Part shown: piece after piece, positions 53,550-63,246 of the stretch
Layout of the letters: each line of letters begins with the position of its first letter
How positions within the stretch are numbered: the stretch's first letter is position 1
Assembly (NCBI RefSeq): GCF_028401415.2
Contig: NZ_CP171821.2
Coordinates: 1,240,001 to 1,304,000, forward strand
Source of the DNA: Glaciecola sp028401415
GTDB lineage: Bacteria; Pseudomonadota; Gammaproteobacteria; Enterobacterales; Alteromonadaceae
Length of the DNA stretch: 64,000 nucleotides
Reading direction: 5' to 3'
Translations under genes and position numbers: made by a program
Notes under the pieces: model-generated
Told to the model about the DNA's origin: nothing
What the model saw: only the letters and a program-made list of their open reading frames with translations
Database searches by the model: none

Positions 53550-55256
53550 TTAAGAATCAATAAATTCAAATGCTTCCAGAGGCGAGATAAGCGCTAAGGA
53601 GCGTTGAAGACAATTTACTTTTTCAAGCATTTGCGGCTCATACTGCTTTTTTTGCTGTAGCCTTTTGTGACTCATAATTGTCAGTTTGAGTACATCTTTT
53701 GTCAATTCTGGTATCCAGTTGGCAGCCGATTTCTCATTTAATTGTGTCAGGATATGCTCAAGTTGCATGATTGCCAAGTCGTCCTTTCCTGACTTATACA
53801 ATAATGCACATAGCTCATATTGCCACAAAATTGTTTCACGTAAAGTATTTGCTGTACCTAAACCTTGCTGAAAAAGCGCAACGGCTTGTTTTAACTGCCC
53901 CGATCCCACTAACTTATTCGCTTGTTTTTTCGTTTCAATCCATGGAGAAGCGCCATCGTTAAGATTGGAAGCGGCGTTTGAATTTTCCGACTCGCCGCTG
54001 CCCGCCATCTGGCTTTGCAACCACTCTTTGGTCAACGCATCGGCAAAGGGCTCACCGTTTTTAAAGGTAACATCGGCAATATCAGGAAAGCGGCTAACGA
54101 AGTTTATTGTGGTACTTAATACAACGTCGGCACAATGTTGTTGCTCTAACGCGACCAAGGCATTGTAGATATGTCGATGCAGCGCTAAGTAAAATATTGC
54201 ACCATTGTTAAATTCGGATTCACATATATTCAGCAATTGTTCATAGTTGCCGCTGCTTTGGTGTTGTTCAATTGTCGTGATGACTTGGTCGTTTGGCTGC
54301 CTATCTAAGACGCCTGATGCTGGTGCATCTTGAATCATCATCCATTTTGCAGTTCTCGCCAAGAAAAACGCATTAGCAGAATAAGTTTGAGTATCTTTTA
54401 GCAGAACGGCAACTGATTTAATGGCATTCCCTGCGCTTGATAAGGCTTTGTTAATATCTGCAGGGGATGCAGAAGCGGCGCTGGCGGCTGTAGGAATCGC
54501 AGCACTGCTGGATGTTACTTTAGTGGCTGTTGGAGTCTCGTTGCTAGGCGCTTGTTGTAGATTACTGCTATTAGATACTTTGCTCGCTATCTGACCGGAC
54601 GACTGATTGTCTTGTGCTTCATGCGTGTCATTTTCCGTCGCTGGTGAATCGCCATGCTCAGACTCATTTTCATCCTCACGTTCTTGAGTTTGCTCTTGAT
54701 GTTCATCAATAGTTTGTTTGAAACGTCTTAGCGTGGTCTTCAACTCACTGAACGAAGGTGCGCTTTCTCCCAAGTAGTCTTTGAGTTTCTCATCAAGCTT
54801 TTCGAAAGCTTCAATCGCCTCATCTGCAGACTCAAGTTGGTCAATATGGCTTATTTGTGCAATCTCAAAATGTTTTTCAAGCATGCTAGCTAGCCATGTA
54901 AACGTTGCGGCACGGCCTTTTTCAGGTTTTTTCCGTCGATTCGGATAGAGCGAAGGAGCATAGTCGCTTGTTATTAGTGCCGACAATAGTGAAAAGCCGT
55001 CAGCTAAGCCCGAAAAACCTGTCTCATGGAATACTGCATAAGTAAGATAGTTTGAAACGCGCAGGTCTTTGCTCTTAGTTGACAAAAACTCATGACATTG
55101 GATGGCGAGTTTGTTCCAGTCGATTGGCTTTTTTTCAATCGCTTCAAGCGTCTCAATTTGCGCCAATATGGCGTCATATTCAATAAAGCTTTGTGGGTCT
55201 TCGCCGCTTGCGTTGTTATCTAACGGCTCGACCAATGAGGCAAGTTCGATTTCCAC
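53550..55256 (-). CDS. tssA: T6SS cap/assembly protein TssA
   Basis: This is a 568-residue protein with the ImpA N-terminal domain (GEDPQSFIEYDAILAQIETL and DWNKLAIQCHEFLSTKSKDL). A long Glu/Ser/Ala-rich linker spans about residues 185-275. A helical C-terminal region of VasJ type (LWQYELCALLYKSGKDDLAI) follows. TssA organises baseplate, sheath and tube polymerisation. It is the first gene of the minus-strand T6SS operon. Confidence 0.88.
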   Translation of the reverse strand: MEIELASLVEPLDNNASGEDPQSFIEYDAILAQIETLEAIEKKPIDWNKLAIQCHEFLSTKSKDLRVSNYLTYAVFHETGFSGLADGFSLLSALITSDYAPSLYPNRRKKPEKGRAATFTWLASMLEKHFEIAQISHIDQLESADEAIEAFEKLDEKLKDYLGESAPSFSELKTTLRRFKQTIDEHQEQTQEREDENESEHGDSPATENDTHEAQDNQSSGQIASKVSNSSNLQQAPSNETPTATKVTSSSAAIPTAASAASASPADINKALSSAGNAIKSVAVLLKDTQTYSANAFFLARTAKWMMIQDAPASGVLDRQPNDQVITTIEQHQSSGNYEQLLNICESEFNNGAIFYLALHRHIYNALVALEQQHCADVVLSTTINFVSRFPDIADVTFKNGEPFADALTKEWLQSQMAGSGESENSNAASNLNDGASPWIETKKQANKLVGSGQLKQAVALFQQGLGTANTLRETILWQYELCALLYKSGKDDLAIMQLEHILTQLNEKSAANWIPELTKDVLKLTIMSHKRLQQKKQYEPQMLEKVNCLQRSLALISPLEAFEFIDS

Positions 55257-55547
55257 AGATTTGTCCTTTAATGCTATCCATGCGCCGGGTTAGTCATCGT
55301 TATTTTTTTACTCCGAGACAGCGACTCACATCATTTATATCGAATATCAGTATCTAAAGTTCATAAATACAATGTCTGAGTATGCAACCAAAACAGCTAA
55401 AAAATCAACTATTAGGCAATTCAGTGAGCTTTTCGATCGGATGATATTGTGCTAATTTGAGCGGATATATGTAATCATCCTGTAGAAGCAGCATCGCTGC
55501 ACTCATAAGCAAGCATATTTTACATTTGTCAGGCAAGGATTAGCATC
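55257..55547. promoter_or_regulatory. Divergent T6SS intergenic region
   Basis: This 291-bp spacer holds the promoters for tssA (minus) and tssJ (plus). I find no TGGCA/TGCCA -24 element in it, so RpoN control is not evident here. A small GCAGC-ATC-GCTGC dyad lies at 55488-55500. No gene is present. Confidence 0.4.
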
Positions 55548-56060
55548 GTGAGCAAAGTTGATAAGTTACACCGTTTTTTCATCTATGTTGGTTTGAGTAT
55601 TGTTGTAGGTTTAGCGACTGGATGCTCAAGCAATCCACAATTTGGCGCTGCCGTGTCAGAACTGTTAACGGTAGATTCTTACGACATAAGAGTAAAATTA
55701 ACCGTCAGCCAAGATGTGAACCCGGACCCAAATGGTCGCCCCTCTCCAGTCGTTTTACAAATTTTCCAGCTAACAAACGACTCTAAATTTCAGCAGGCCA
55801 ATCTAGCCGATTTATTGGACAACCATGAAGCGATGCTAGCCGCCGAGTTAATCAAAATGGACCGAACACTGGCCTCACCAGCTAACAATCTGACTTACGA
55901 ACTCACAGTGAACGCGGATACTAAATATTTGGGTGTTTTGGCAGCCTTTCAAAAAGAGGATGGTATTGCCAAACGAGTGATTGACATAGAAGGTGGCTGG
56001 TCAAAAGATATTTGTATAGAGCTTGCAAAAACTTCAATAGCTGCCGCAACACGTTGCTAG
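55548..56060 (+). CDS. tssJ: T6SS outer-membrane lipoprotein TssJ
   Basis: This is a 170-residue lipoprotein from a GTG start with AAGGA upstream. The signal peptide ends in lipobox LATGC (cysteine 26). The mature beta-sandwich has RPSPVVLQIFQLTNDSKFQQ, typical of TssJ. It anchors the membrane complex TssJ-L-M in the outer membrane. It is followed after 14 bp by tssK. Confidence 0.93.
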   Translation: MSKVDKLHRFFIYVGLSIVVGLATGCSSNPQFGAAVSELLTVDSYDIRVKLTVSQDVNPDPNGRPSPVVLQIFQLTNDSKFQQANLADLLDNHEAMLAAELIKMDRTLASPANNLTYELTVNADTKYLGVLAAFQKEDGIAKRVIDIEGGWSKDICIELAKTSIAAATRC

Positions 56061-56074
56061 GACACAAGACTAAT

Positions 56075-57418
56075 ATGACACATAGAGTACTATGGAAGGA
56101 AGGCACATTTATTTTGCCTCAGCACTTTCAGCAACAAGAGCGGTTTCTTCTCAACGAGCTGCAGCATCGAATTGCACATGTTCAAAGCTATTGGTGGGGA
56201 TTCTCAAAGTTAATTATTGCTGAGGCTGAATTAGGTTTTGGGCAGTTCTCACTTGAAAAGTGTGATTGTCAATTTCAAGACGGCACTGTGCTAAATGCAC
56301 CTCAAGAAAACCGATTACCGAGCGCATTGAAGCTGGAAGACGGCGTGACTGATGCGATAGTTTATCTTGTGCTCCCTAATCGAATTACGAACACCAATGA
56401 ATTAAACACAGAAGATGAAAACAATAGCGTCGGTCGTTTTACTGCGCACAGTGTAGCAGTTTCTGATAATACAAGCTCTGATGCAGCGCTTTCCAATATC
56501 GAAGTGGGTGATGTGTGCAGCACCTTAATGGTTGAAACCGAAGACGCGCCAATTCCTGATGGCTATATGAAATTGGCAGTAGCGAGAGTGAAAGAAGTAA
56601 TAAGCGGGCGCATTGTTCTTGATGACGATTTTATTGGGAATGTCTTAAATACCCAAGCCTCCTACAGAATCACACGTTTTTTAAGGGAACTAGCAGGTAT
56701 GTTAAGCGCGCGTGGTGACTCCCTTGCAGAGCGCGCTACTGATACTGGCAGCACATCTGGTGTAACCGAATATGCTGACTTTCTCTTGCTACAACTGATT
56801 AATCGTCTTGAACCTTGGCTAGCGCAGACTTTGACACTACAGACGATGCATCCTTATCCACTTTATACTGCCTTAGTATCCGTTGCCGGTGAGCTCTCGA
56901 CCTTCATGAAACGAAACCGCAGGCCGGCAAAAAGCCCCTTATACAAGCACGATAATTTGACCGAGTGTTTTAATTTCATTTTTGATGATATTGAAACGTC
57001 CTTTACGGTGGTGCTTGAGCAAGTTGCCACTCAAATTGAGTTATCGCCGCCTAAGAATAATATCCGTGCTGCTAGGCTCAACCACAAATCGTTGTTGGAG
57101 TCAGGTGTATTGATTTTGGCAGTATCGGCAAAGATGCCAGAAGAAAGCTTAAGAGCGGACTTCCCAGCGCAAACGAAAATTGGCCCAGGCGAGAAAATCT
57201 TTCAATTGGTACAAAGCGCCTTACCAGGTATTCAGATTAATTTGCTATCACACGTACCACAAGAAATTCCTTATCACAGCGGATTTTGCTATTACGAGTT
57301 GAGTAAGCAAGATTCACTTTGGCACGAGCTCCAGCAGTCCAAGGGCTTAGCTATTCATGTTAGTGGGAATTTCCCTGAACTAGAAATGAAACTATGGGCG
57401 ATAAATCGAAAACAGTGA
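56075..57418 (+). CDS. tssK: T6SS baseplate-membrane connector TssK
   Basis: This is a 447-residue protein starting MTHRVLWKEGTFILPQHFQQ, the standard TssK opening. That decides the ATG at 56075 over an upstream in-frame codon at 56012. TssK trimers attach the baseplate to TssL/TssM. Conserved FIYLVLP-like and LLSHVPQEIPYHSGFCYYEL segments are present. It lies between tssJ and tssL. Confidence 0.94.
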   Translation: MTHRVLWKEGTFILPQHFQQQERFLLNELQHRIAHVQSYWWGFSKLIIAEAELGFGQFSLEKCDCQFQDGTVLNAPQENRLPSALKLEDGVTDAIVYLVLPNRITNTNELNTEDENNSVGRFTAHSVAVSDNTSSDAALSNIEVGDVCSTLMVETEDAPIPDGYMKLAVARVKEVISGRIVLDDDFIGNVLNTQASYRITRFLRELAGMLSARGDSLAERATDTGSTSGVTEYADFLLLQLINRLEPWLAQTLTLQTMHPYPLYTALVSVAGELSTFMKRNRRPAKSPLYKHDNLTECFNFIFDDIETSFTVVLEQVATQIELSPPKNNIRAARLNHKSLLESGVLILAVSAKMPEESLRADFPAQTKIGPGEKIFQLVQSALPGIQINLLSHVPQEIPYHSGFCYYELSKQDSLWHELQQSKGLAIHVSGNFPELEMKLWAINRKQ

Positions 57419-57443
57419 AGGCGATTAAACACAGGTATGTATC

Positions 57444-58844
57444 ATGAATGACAGGACTGTTATACGCCCTGGTGGCCGTAGACCTCGAAATCAAAAATCG
57501 GATCGCGATTCTAATGCTCGAGCCGATAAGTCCAATCGCAATAAAATTAACTTAGCGAGCTTAGCAAAAGAGCAAGCCGGTCAACAGCATCGTGGCAGTA
57601 GTCTATTCCGACGCTTTCAGTATCAACCCGATACAAGCCCGTCTCTGGTGGAAGAAAACAACCCTATTCTCGCTTTGGTATCTCCTTTAATTTTACTGGT
57701 TTCCAAGGCAAAGATCGCGGCTGCTAACGTAGACCTTCGGGAGCTCAAAGAACATGCTCAACAAGAAATCGAGTACTACCGAAGCATCAACTTTGCGATG
57801 GATGCGCCTTTTGATGCATATGAACAAGTCAGTTATGGCTTATGCTGTTTGTTAGATGAAATCGTGCTTAATACGCCGTGGGGCGCAAAGAGTGAGTGGT
57901 CTACTCAAAGCCTGTTGGTCATTTTTCACAAAGAAGCTTGGGGGGGCGAGCGATTCTTTAATCAGCTTGATGACATGTGCGCAAACCCAAGTCATTACAT
58001 GGCGGCTATTGAATTTTATTATTGCGCGCTTGAGTTAGGTTTTGAAGGTAAGTATCGTCAGGCGGCAGACGGTATTAGAGAGCATCAAATCGTTAAGAAC
58101 AATACGTATTTGCTCATTGAAAAATACAAAGTACTCGAGACTCAGGCACTTTCCGGTAAATGGGAAGGCAGCTACGACCGGCGTCAAGCTCTACTCAAAG
58201 TGCTGCCTCAATGGGTGGTATGGTCAATCACCGGCGGCTTACTTTTGGTTATTTATTTTAGTTTCAGTTTGTTATTGAGTTATCAATCAGACCCTGTGAA
58301 GCGACGCTTGGTAAGTTTACTCGATAAAAACATCGTGAACGTCGCCCCTTACAACATCGAGTCATTGGGCAGTTTGTTCACAGCTCAACCTGATTTGCAA
58401 GACACCTCAGACGGCATATATGAGCTATTGTTAGCGGAATTTGAAAGCGAGCTTGCAGCAGGCAAGCTCATTATTGAAGAAAACGAAAAAGGAGTCAGTG
58501 TGCGTCTCACCGATGCAAATCTATTCGCATCAGGCAGCGATGCCTTGGCCTTGGACTATGTCGATATAATGAAACAAATGGGCATGTCGCTCACCGGACA
58601 GCGCGTTAGAATCGAAATCACCGGACATTCAGACGACATCCCTATTCGCACTTTACGCTTTAACGATAACTGGGCACTCTCTGAAGCTAGGGCGAGCGCA
58701 GTAAAAAGTATTATTAGCGAAAACTTAGATGCCAATGTGCAAGTGTTTGCGCGCGGATTGGCCGATACTGTGAATTTAGTACCAAATACGAGTAGTGCCA
58801 ATCGAGCGCTTAATCGTCGTGTTGAAGTGTTGATTAGGAGCTAG
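57444..58844 (+). CDS. tssL: T6SS inner-membrane protein TssL with OmpA domain
   Basis: This is a 466-residue protein. The N-terminus has the family tag RTVIRPGG. The DotU domain includes NPILALVSPLILLVSKAK and YGLCCLLDEIVLNTPWGAKS. One TM helix (residues about 265-285) is followed by a C-terminal OmpA-like peptidoglycan-binding domain (VRIEITGHSDDIPI and RASAVKSII), so this is an extended, cell-wall-anchoring TssL. It is 2 bp upstream of tssM. Confidence 0.95.
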   Translation: MNDRTVIRPGGRRPRNQKSDRDSNARADKSNRNKINLASLAKEQAGQQHRGSSLFRRFQYQPDTSPSLVEENNPILALVSPLILLVSKAKIAAANVDLRELKEHAQQEIEYYRSINFAMDAPFDAYEQVSYGLCCLLDEIVLNTPWGAKSEWSTQSLLVIFHKEAWGGERFFNQLDDMCANPSHYMAAIEFYYCALELGFEGKYRQAADGIREHQIVKNNTYLLIEKYKVLETQALSGKWEGSYDRRQALLKVLPQWVVWSITGGLLLVIYFSFSLLLSYQSDPVKRRLVSLLDKNIVNVAPYNIESLGSLFTAQPDLQDTSDGIYELLLAEFESELAAGKLIIEENEKGVSVRLTDANLFASGSDALALDYVDIMKQMGMSLTGQRVRIEITGHSDDIPIRTLRFNDNWALSEARASAVKSIISENLDANVQVFARGLADTVNLVPNTSSANRALNRRVEVLIRS

Positions 58845-58846
58845 CA

Positions 58847-61800
58847 ATGGAAAAGAAGTCTGCCCCTAATAAATTCGTGAAATTCATCACCAATAAGTGG
58901 TTTTTGCATGGTTTAGGGCTGTTTATATTAGCTCTGCTGGTATGGTTTGTTGGCCCTATCATTGCCATTTCAGAAAATTATTTTCTCGAAAGTGTCGCGA
59001 GCCGACTCCTGCTGATTTTATTCATTGTGTTCTCATGGGCGCTGTATCAGTTTTATCAGCATTACAAACGACGCAAAAATGACAGTCAATTTGCTGAAAA
59101 CCTAACTGTTCAAAATGCGAAGAAAGACGAAGCGCAAACCATTTCCGACCGCTTCAATGAAGCAATTAACATTCTACAAGCGAAGTCGGGTAACAAGCGC
59201 GATAAGAATGCCCAGCTCAATGCTTTACCTTGGTATATCATTATTGGCCCACCTGGTTCCGGGAAAACCACAGCCTTATTAAACTCTGGTTTGGAATTTC
59301 CACTTAAAGATAAATTAGGTGCAGATGCAATCAAGGGCATCGGCGGCACTCGACATTGCGACTGGTGGTTCACCAACGAAGCTGTACTGATTGACACCGC
59401 AGGTCGTTTTACTACTCAAGATAGTGATTCAGAAGTAGACAAGACTGCGTGGCAAAGCTTTATGTCGATGCTTAAAAAGCATCGTAAACAGCGCCCAATA
59501 AACGGAGCGTTAGTCACTATGAGCCTATCTGACATGCTGACTATGCCCGAAGATGAGCGCACCTACTACGCCAAGACCATTCGTAAGCGAATAGAAGAAC
59601 TTAATGACCAATTGTCAATTAAGTTTCCAGTGTATTTCATGTTCACCAAATGTGACCTAGTGAATGGCTTTATTCCCTTTTTTGATGCGCTAAGCGCTAA
59701 GCAGCGCGACCAGGTTTGGGGAGAAACCTTTGACATAGACGAAAACGGGAATTGCGCAATCGATATTCAGCAATACCACGAGCACTTTGACGAACTCATC
59801 GATCGTCTAAACACTCAGCTTCTGCTCAATATAAAGCAACAGCATGATCCGGCGAAAAAAGCCGATATCTTTAGCTTCCCATCGCAAATGGATGCGCTCA
59901 AAGAACCTATTCATGACTTTCTCGTCAATATTTTCGGCGAAAATAAGTTTCAAAAAACCGCTTTGCTTCGAGGGGTTTATTTTACGTCCGGCACTCAACA
60001 AGGCAGCCCATTTGACAGCCTTTTAGGCACCATGGCGAATGACATGGGCTTACAAGAAGAAACTGCCGTCAACTATAGCGGACGAGGAAAAAGCTATTTC
60101 ATTAGTGACTTGCTCAGTCAAGTAATTTTCCCTGAGTCGGAAATGGCGGGCGTCGATCAAAAACTTCAGCGCTGGATGAAACGTCTTCGGATCCTCAGTT
60201 TAGTCAGTGCATCGGCTGTCATTATCGCAATGAGCATAGTCTGGTATACCAGTTACGAAATCAATGTAGATAGGATCCAGCGGATTGATGCATCGATAGA
60301 GCAGCAGAACGAGCTGATTATTCAAAGGAGCGAAAGCACCATTGATTTCATGGAAATATTGGATGAACTCAACGCCGCCCGGGCAGCAACTACTATTTTT
60401 GAGCCTAAAGAATTCTCTGATAATTTTGGTTTGAACCAACGACGAAGTTTCGACAGCCAAAACCAAGCGATTTACCTTAATGTACTCGAAACTCGGCTTT
60501 TACCCTTGGTTAAAACGCGCTTGGAAGAAATTATGATTGATATTCTTCGCCAAGGTGACCACGCAGATTTATATACATTCCTAAAAGCCTATTTGATGTA
60601 CGCTGGTCAACATACCATTGCCGGCGCAGAGTTGGAGCCTGAGTGGTTAAAGGCCATTGCATTAGCCGATTGGCAAGTCAGTTTATTGGCAGAGCCTGAA
60701 GCGGTTGTGCAACTCAATGCTCACTTAGACTATCTGCTGTCGCAACCATTTGCGTTTATTATGCCTGATGAAAACGTGGTCTCCTCGGCTCGCCTTGCCT
60801 TGTTAAAACTGCCTTTGGAAGAACAAGTTTATGCGGCAATCAAAGATTTTATGCTGTCGGATAAAAGCGGCGATTTGTCATTTTCAGATATCGCAGGTAA
60901 TGATGCAATTGACGTATTTGTGACGCGCGATGCCAGGCTACCCAGCGAACTATACATTCCCTTCATGTTTACTAAAAAGGGCTTCTTTTCCAGCTTTATT
61001 AGCACCGCCTCCGATAAGGCAGATGAGTATTTAAACAACACATGGATATTAGGCGAGCATAATAAACAGGACGATATTCCGTCTCCAGACGAATTACAGG
61101 ATCGAATCTATACAATATATTACAGAGATTACATTGGCACGTGGCGGCAATACCTTCGTAATCTTGAAATTGCTGATGTGAGTAATCAGCAGCAAGGGTT
61201 CTCTATATTGCGAACCATAGGTGATCAAAACAGTCCCTTGGAAAAACTTCTGACTACCGTATCGCAAGAGACTAACTTGACGCAGGTGAGTGAAGAGGGC
61301 GAGCAAGCCCAAGCACTTGGCGAAGTGGCAAGTGTTGTAAACGCGAGAGCACAAAGAGTAGTGAGCCAAGCCAACCGCGTATCTAGAGCGGCTAACAAAG
61401 CTGACTTGGTAAGCCTTCCGGGAAGTGAAGTGACTGAGAATTTCAGTGAGTTTCATCAACTAAGTTCTACAGAGCGTGGAGACCCTAAACTGTTAGCGAT
61501 TTCGAATGGTTTAAATCAGTACAGCAGTTTTATAGAGCAAACTCTGCTGGACAACTTTGCTGAGACGCCTGCCTTTAATGCTGTGCTAGACCGCATGAAC
61601 AATCCTGCTCGCTCGGAGTTTAGTCGTTTAGTAATGAAAGACTCCACCAACCCAGAAGCGTTAAACAGATGGCTCGATGAAGTATCAGATATTGGTTGGT
61701 CTATGGTCGTGCAAGATGCGAAGGATAATATTGAACAAATTTGGCAGCAACAAGTGTATCCTATTTATTCGCAAGCACTTGCTGGGCGTTACCCTTTTGA

Positions 61801-62425
61801 AACCCAATCAATGAGTGAAGTTGAGCTGCGCGACTTTGCCAACTTCTTTAAGCCAAATGGCGTGTTTGATGAGTTTGTTAAGCAGTATATCGTGCCCTTT
61901 GTAAATACCAATACCGCTTCTTGGCAATTACGCTCATTTGGCGGTCAGTCGCTGAACTTTTCTCCACAAGTGCTTTCGGACATGCAAACGGCGAATCGAA
62001 TTACCCAATACTTCTTTACGCCAAATGCAGCTATGCCGAGCCTATCTTTTTCCATGCTACCTTTATCACTTGACGCCAACGTGGCGCAATTTTCGATGAA
62101 TGTAGGCTCTCAAAAACTAAGCTATGCGCACGGACCTAGACGCTCTAGCAAAATCACATGGCCATTGGTAGCGAGTGACGAATCTACCCGTATCGAATTT
62201 ATGCAGCTAGACGGACGCGTGAAGCAAGCGACTGAGACGGGGCCATGGTCGCTGTTTAAACTTCTAGACAAACAACGCATGAGCGCGACGCCAAGAAATG
62301 CAGTTTATAATGCAAATATTAGCGTTGAAGGCTTATCGGTGCAGTATGAAATTAGAGCCGACAGTGAATTTAATCCTCTTGGCGCTAAAATCCTGCAAAA
62401 CTTTACATTGCCAGAGGAGCTTTAG
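58847..62425 (+). CDS. tssM: T6SS inner-membrane core protein TssM
   Basis: This is a 1192-residue IcmF-type protein. TM helices lie at about residues 18-40, 50-70 and near 443-465. A cytoplasmic NTPase-like domain has Walker A GPPGSGKTTALLNSGLEFPL at 134-153 and DTAGRFTTQDSD. The large periplasmic part contacts TssJ. With TssL and TssJ it forms the trans-envelope complex. The intact Walker A suggests nucleotide binding. Confidence 0.96.
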   Translation: MEKKSAPNKFVKFITNKWFLHGLGLFILALLVWFVGPIIAISENYFLESVASRLLLILFIVFSWALYQFYQHYKRRKNDSQFAENLTVQNAKKDEAQTISDRFNEAINILQAKSGNKRDKNAQLNALPWYIIIGPPGSGKTTALLNSGLEFPLKDKLGADAIKGIGGTRHCDWWFTNEAVLIDTAGRFTTQDSDSEVDKTAWQSFMSMLKKHRKQRPINGALVTMSLSDMLTMPEDERTYYAKTIRKRIEELNDQLSIKFPVYFMFTKCDLVNGFIPFFDALSAKQRDQVWGETFDIDENGNCAIDIQQYHEHFDELIDRLNTQLLLNIKQQHDPAKKADIFSFPSQMDALKEPIHDFLVNIFGENKFQKTALLRGVYFTSGTQQGSPFDSLLGTMANDMGLQEETAVNYSGRGKSYFISDLLSQVIFPESEMAGVDQKLQRWMKRLRILSLVSASAVIIAMSIVWYTSYEINVDRIQRIDASIEQQNELIIQRSESTIDFMEILDELNAARAATTIFEPKEFSDNFGLNQRRSFDSQNQAIYLNVLETRLLPLVKTRLEEIMIDILRQGDHADLYTFLKAYLMYAGQHTIAGAELEPEWLKAIALADWQVSLLAEPEAVVQLNAHLDYLLSQPFAFIMPDENVVSSARLALLKLPLEEQVYAAIKDFMLSDKSGDLSFSDIAGNDAIDVFVTRDARLPSELYIPFMFTKKGFFSSFISTASDKADEYLNNTWILGEHNKQDDIPSPDELQDRIYTIYYRDYIGTWRQYLRNLEIADVSNQQQGFSILRTIGDQNSPLEKLLTTVSQETNLTQVSEEGEQAQALGEVASVVNARAQRVVSQANRVSRAANKADLVSLPGSEVTENFSEFHQLSSTERGDPKLLAISNGLNQYSSFIEQTLLDNFAETPAFNAVLDRMNNPARSEFSRLVMKDSTNPEALNRWLDEVSDIGWSMVVQDAKDNIEQIWQQQVYPIYSQALAGRYPFETQSMSEVELRDFANFFKPNGVFDEFVKQYIVPFVNTNTASWQLRSFGGQSLNFSPQVLSDMQTANRITQYFFTPNAAMPSLSFSMLPLSLDANVAQFSMNVGSQKLSYAHGPRRSSKITWPLVASDESTRIEFMQLDGRVKQATETGPWSLFKLLDKQRMSATPRNAVYNANISVEGLSVQYEIRADSEFNPLGAKILQNFTLPEEL

Positions 62426-62426
62426 T

Positions 62427-63245
62427 ATGGCTGCTTACTATGGAAAGGTCCCTGGTAAAGGCGATTTTGTTTCTAAAGACATGCCACGTGAAATAAGCGA
62501 GCAGATTCATCACTTTTTTGCCGATGGGTTGAAAAGTGCAAGTAATGAAATCGGGCCAGAATGGCTCGACAATTACGCCATTACGCCCCTTTGGTACTTT
62601 TACTTACAGCCTGGAATTATCGACGAGCACGCATGGATTGGCATGTGGATGCCCAGCGTCGATAGAGTGAATCGGCACTTTCCATTTATTGTGATGCAGC
62701 ATCTATCATCTCCTATTCAGACGATAAGTGAACTCGGTCATTTTCAAAACAGCATGTTTGAAATGGAAGATTTTCTTTTAGACATGTTAGAACCTGACGC
62801 TGAGCTAGAGCCTATACTTGAAAAAATTGCCACATTAACGCTTTTTTCCAATCCAAACGCAGCGGCTACCATCGACGCCTATCTCAATCACCAGCATGAC
62901 ATGGTTGAGAGCGCGCCACAGCCACAAACTGAGTTTGAGGTTCATCTACTCGACAAAGTGAATACGCTTGAGGAGCAACTGAGTGCCTTGCAAACGCAAG
63001 TCGCCGATTTGCTTGCAACCGAGCAAACGGTTGACAAGCCAGTTACACCCTCACTGGAGGGTATTAGCACGAACCTGAATTTAGCGGCTCGCTATTGTTC
63101 AGCACAAAAACTTTCGATCATTGATACGCTAGAAGAACACAGTATTTGGATGAGCGCTGGGAATGCTCAAATGCGGCCTCAGTTAATTGTGCACAGCGGT
63201 TTACCAGACGCCGAATTGTTTAATCAATTTTTGGTAGGAATCTAA
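62427..63245 (+). CDS. tagF: T6SS-associated protein TagF
   Basis: This is a 272-residue protein from the ATG at 62427, where the family sequence AAYYGKVPGKGDFVSKDMPR begins; a longer upstream frame lies inside tssM and is rejected. TagF acts as a post-translational repressor of T6SS assembly in characterised systems, in step with the threonine phosphorylation pathway. It starts 1 bp after tssM and is followed by a PP2C phosphatase, consistent with that role. Confidence 0.9.
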   Translation: MAAYYGKVPGKGDFVSKDMPREISEQIHHFFADGLKSASNEIGPEWLDNYAITPLWYFYLQPGIIDEHAWIGMWMPSVDRVNRHFPFIVMQHLSSPIQTISELGHFQNSMFEMEDFLLDMLEPDAELEPILEKIATLTLFSNPNAAATIDAYLNHQHDMVESAPQPQTEFEVHLLDKVNTLEEQLSALQTQVADLLATEQTVDKPVTPSLEGISTNLNLAARYCSAQKLSIIDTLEEHSIWMSAGNAQMRPQLIVHSGLPDAELFNQFLVGI

Positions 63246-63246
63246 A

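Noticed and set aside
56012..56074. Longer N-terminus for TssK
   Set aside because: The extra 21 residues overlap tssJ and do not resemble the family, which begins at the MTHRVLWKEG methionine.
62298..62426. Longer N-terminus for TagF
   Set aside because: It lies wholly inside tssM; family similarity starts at MAAYYGKVPGKGDF.
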